Shown piece by piece: positions 23,010 through 23,246 of a stretch of 23,246 nt of DNA (positions are counted from its first letter, which is position 1; the number at the start of each line of letters is the position of its first letter). Made by a program: the position numbers and the translations under genes. The DNA lies in assembly GCA_022563075.1 (NCBI GenBank), contig JADFOC010000002.1, forward strand, positions 1 to 23,246, given 5' to 3'. The stretch is from Pseudomonadota bacterium. Its GTDB lineage: Bacteria > Pseudomonadota > Gammaproteobacteria > Pseudomonadales > Pseudohongiellaceae. The notes under the pieces are model-generated. The model worked only from the letters and a program-made list of their open reading frames with translations. It searched no databases and was not told the DNA's origin.

Positions 23010-23211
23010 CGGGTCCTGAAGCGTTCAGTTGCAAGGCACGCTTCGCAGGCAATGGCCTTAGTCCTTGTCAACAAGTGTAACGCCGCAAATGAGCGCTTCA
23101 GGGCCCGCCCTACGGGGCTTTCAGGCAGCTTAGCACTCGGCGTTAGGACCGCTTGAAAGGTAATAAACATTTCTGCGCGATCCTGTCTTGATTGCTAACC
23201 TGCCTGAAAGC

Positions 23212-23245
23212 CTGAGGCATCACTGCATTGTTCAGAGGTGCCCTA
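23212..23245 (-). repeat. Right terminal inverted repeat (34 bp)
   Basis: Read on the minus strand it begins TAGGGCACCTCTGAACAATG and ends CTCAG, pairing with the left terminus with two mismatches. Base 23212 is shared with an internal 19-bp inverted repeat. Confidence 0.85.
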
Positions 23246-23246
23246 A

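Larger units (their letters stand above)
22976..23245. mobile_element. MITE-like non-coding element with 34-bp terminal inverted repeats
   Basis: The last ~270 bp form a compact element with inverted termini and no credible gene. Several internal inverted repeats are present: 23009-23023 with 23094-23108 (15 bp, one mismatch), 23028-23036 with 23063-23072, 23078-23085 with 23138-23145 (TAACGCCG, perfect), and 23116-23134 with 23194-23212 (19 bp, one mismatch). Possible target duplications are CTAG on the left and CTAA on the right, which fit a YTAR-type target (known for some IS5-family elements) but differ in the last base. The right end falls one base from the window edge, as expected if an assembly broke at a multi-copy repeat. 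Confidence 0.6.

Noticed and set aside
23078..23145. attC-like site (TAACGCCG ... CGGCGTTA) suggesting an integron cassette
   Set aside because: The outer boxes do not fit the attC consensus exactly, there is no cassette ORF or integrase, and the repeat is better explained as part of the terminal-repeat element.

Overview
The window looks like a piece of a free-living, aerobic, probably marine Pseudomonadota genome; a gammaproteobacterium is my best guess. This rests on near-50% GC, a GcvA-like LysR regulator, a complete Liv-type uptake operon, a GGDEF signalling protein, ArfB and many exported hydrolases. The lineage is uncertain because the fused anthranilate synthase with its leader resembles the rhizobial (alphaproteobacterial) arrangement. 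Genes are dense and lie on both strands.

Layout. 1-1143 (-): 5' part of an S9-type exported peptidase running off the left edge. 1188-5059 (-): DUF2306 membrane protein, exported two-module VOC protein, luciferase-like flavin oxidoreductase, exported class-C beta-lactamase-like serine hydrolase. 5153-6027 (-): LysR regulator broken by an apparent one-base frameshift, with a perfect T-N11-A dyad in the divergent spacer facing an exported DUF4329 protein (6220-6771, +). 6798-8579 (-): membrane HAMP-PAS-GGDEF diguanylate cyclase. 8750-11147 (+): trp control region (promoter, apparently leaderless leader peptide with tandem Trp codons, four complementary RNA segments) followed by a fused TrpE-TrpG anthranilate synthase. 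11267-12673 (-): small membrane protein and S1/P1 nuclease. 12752-17680 (-): livKHMGF-like ABC uptake operon, in which the LivF-like ATPase has Arg in place of the Walker A Lys. 17835-18038 (-): 5'-truncated VOC remnant. 18108-19498 (+): arfB, a single-module VOC protein and an unknown exported protein. 19611-22895 (-): thioredoxin-like large protein, UGSC selenoprotein, thiolase. 22976-23245: a non-coding element of about 270 bp with 34-bp terminal inverted repeats that ends one base before the right edge.

The most notable gene is the UGSC-family selenoprotein (20908-21432, -). Its reading frame is interrupted by an in-frame TGA that falls exactly at the U of a U-G-S-C-T-S-C motif, with a plausible bacterial SECIS hairpin just downstream. 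Ordinary gene calling would give two unrelated short ORFs. It lies 14 nt after a 482-aa protein with an N-terminal CPTC thioredoxin-like motif, so the two probably form a thiol/selenol redox pair. The second notable system is the trp leader upstream of the fused trpE(G).
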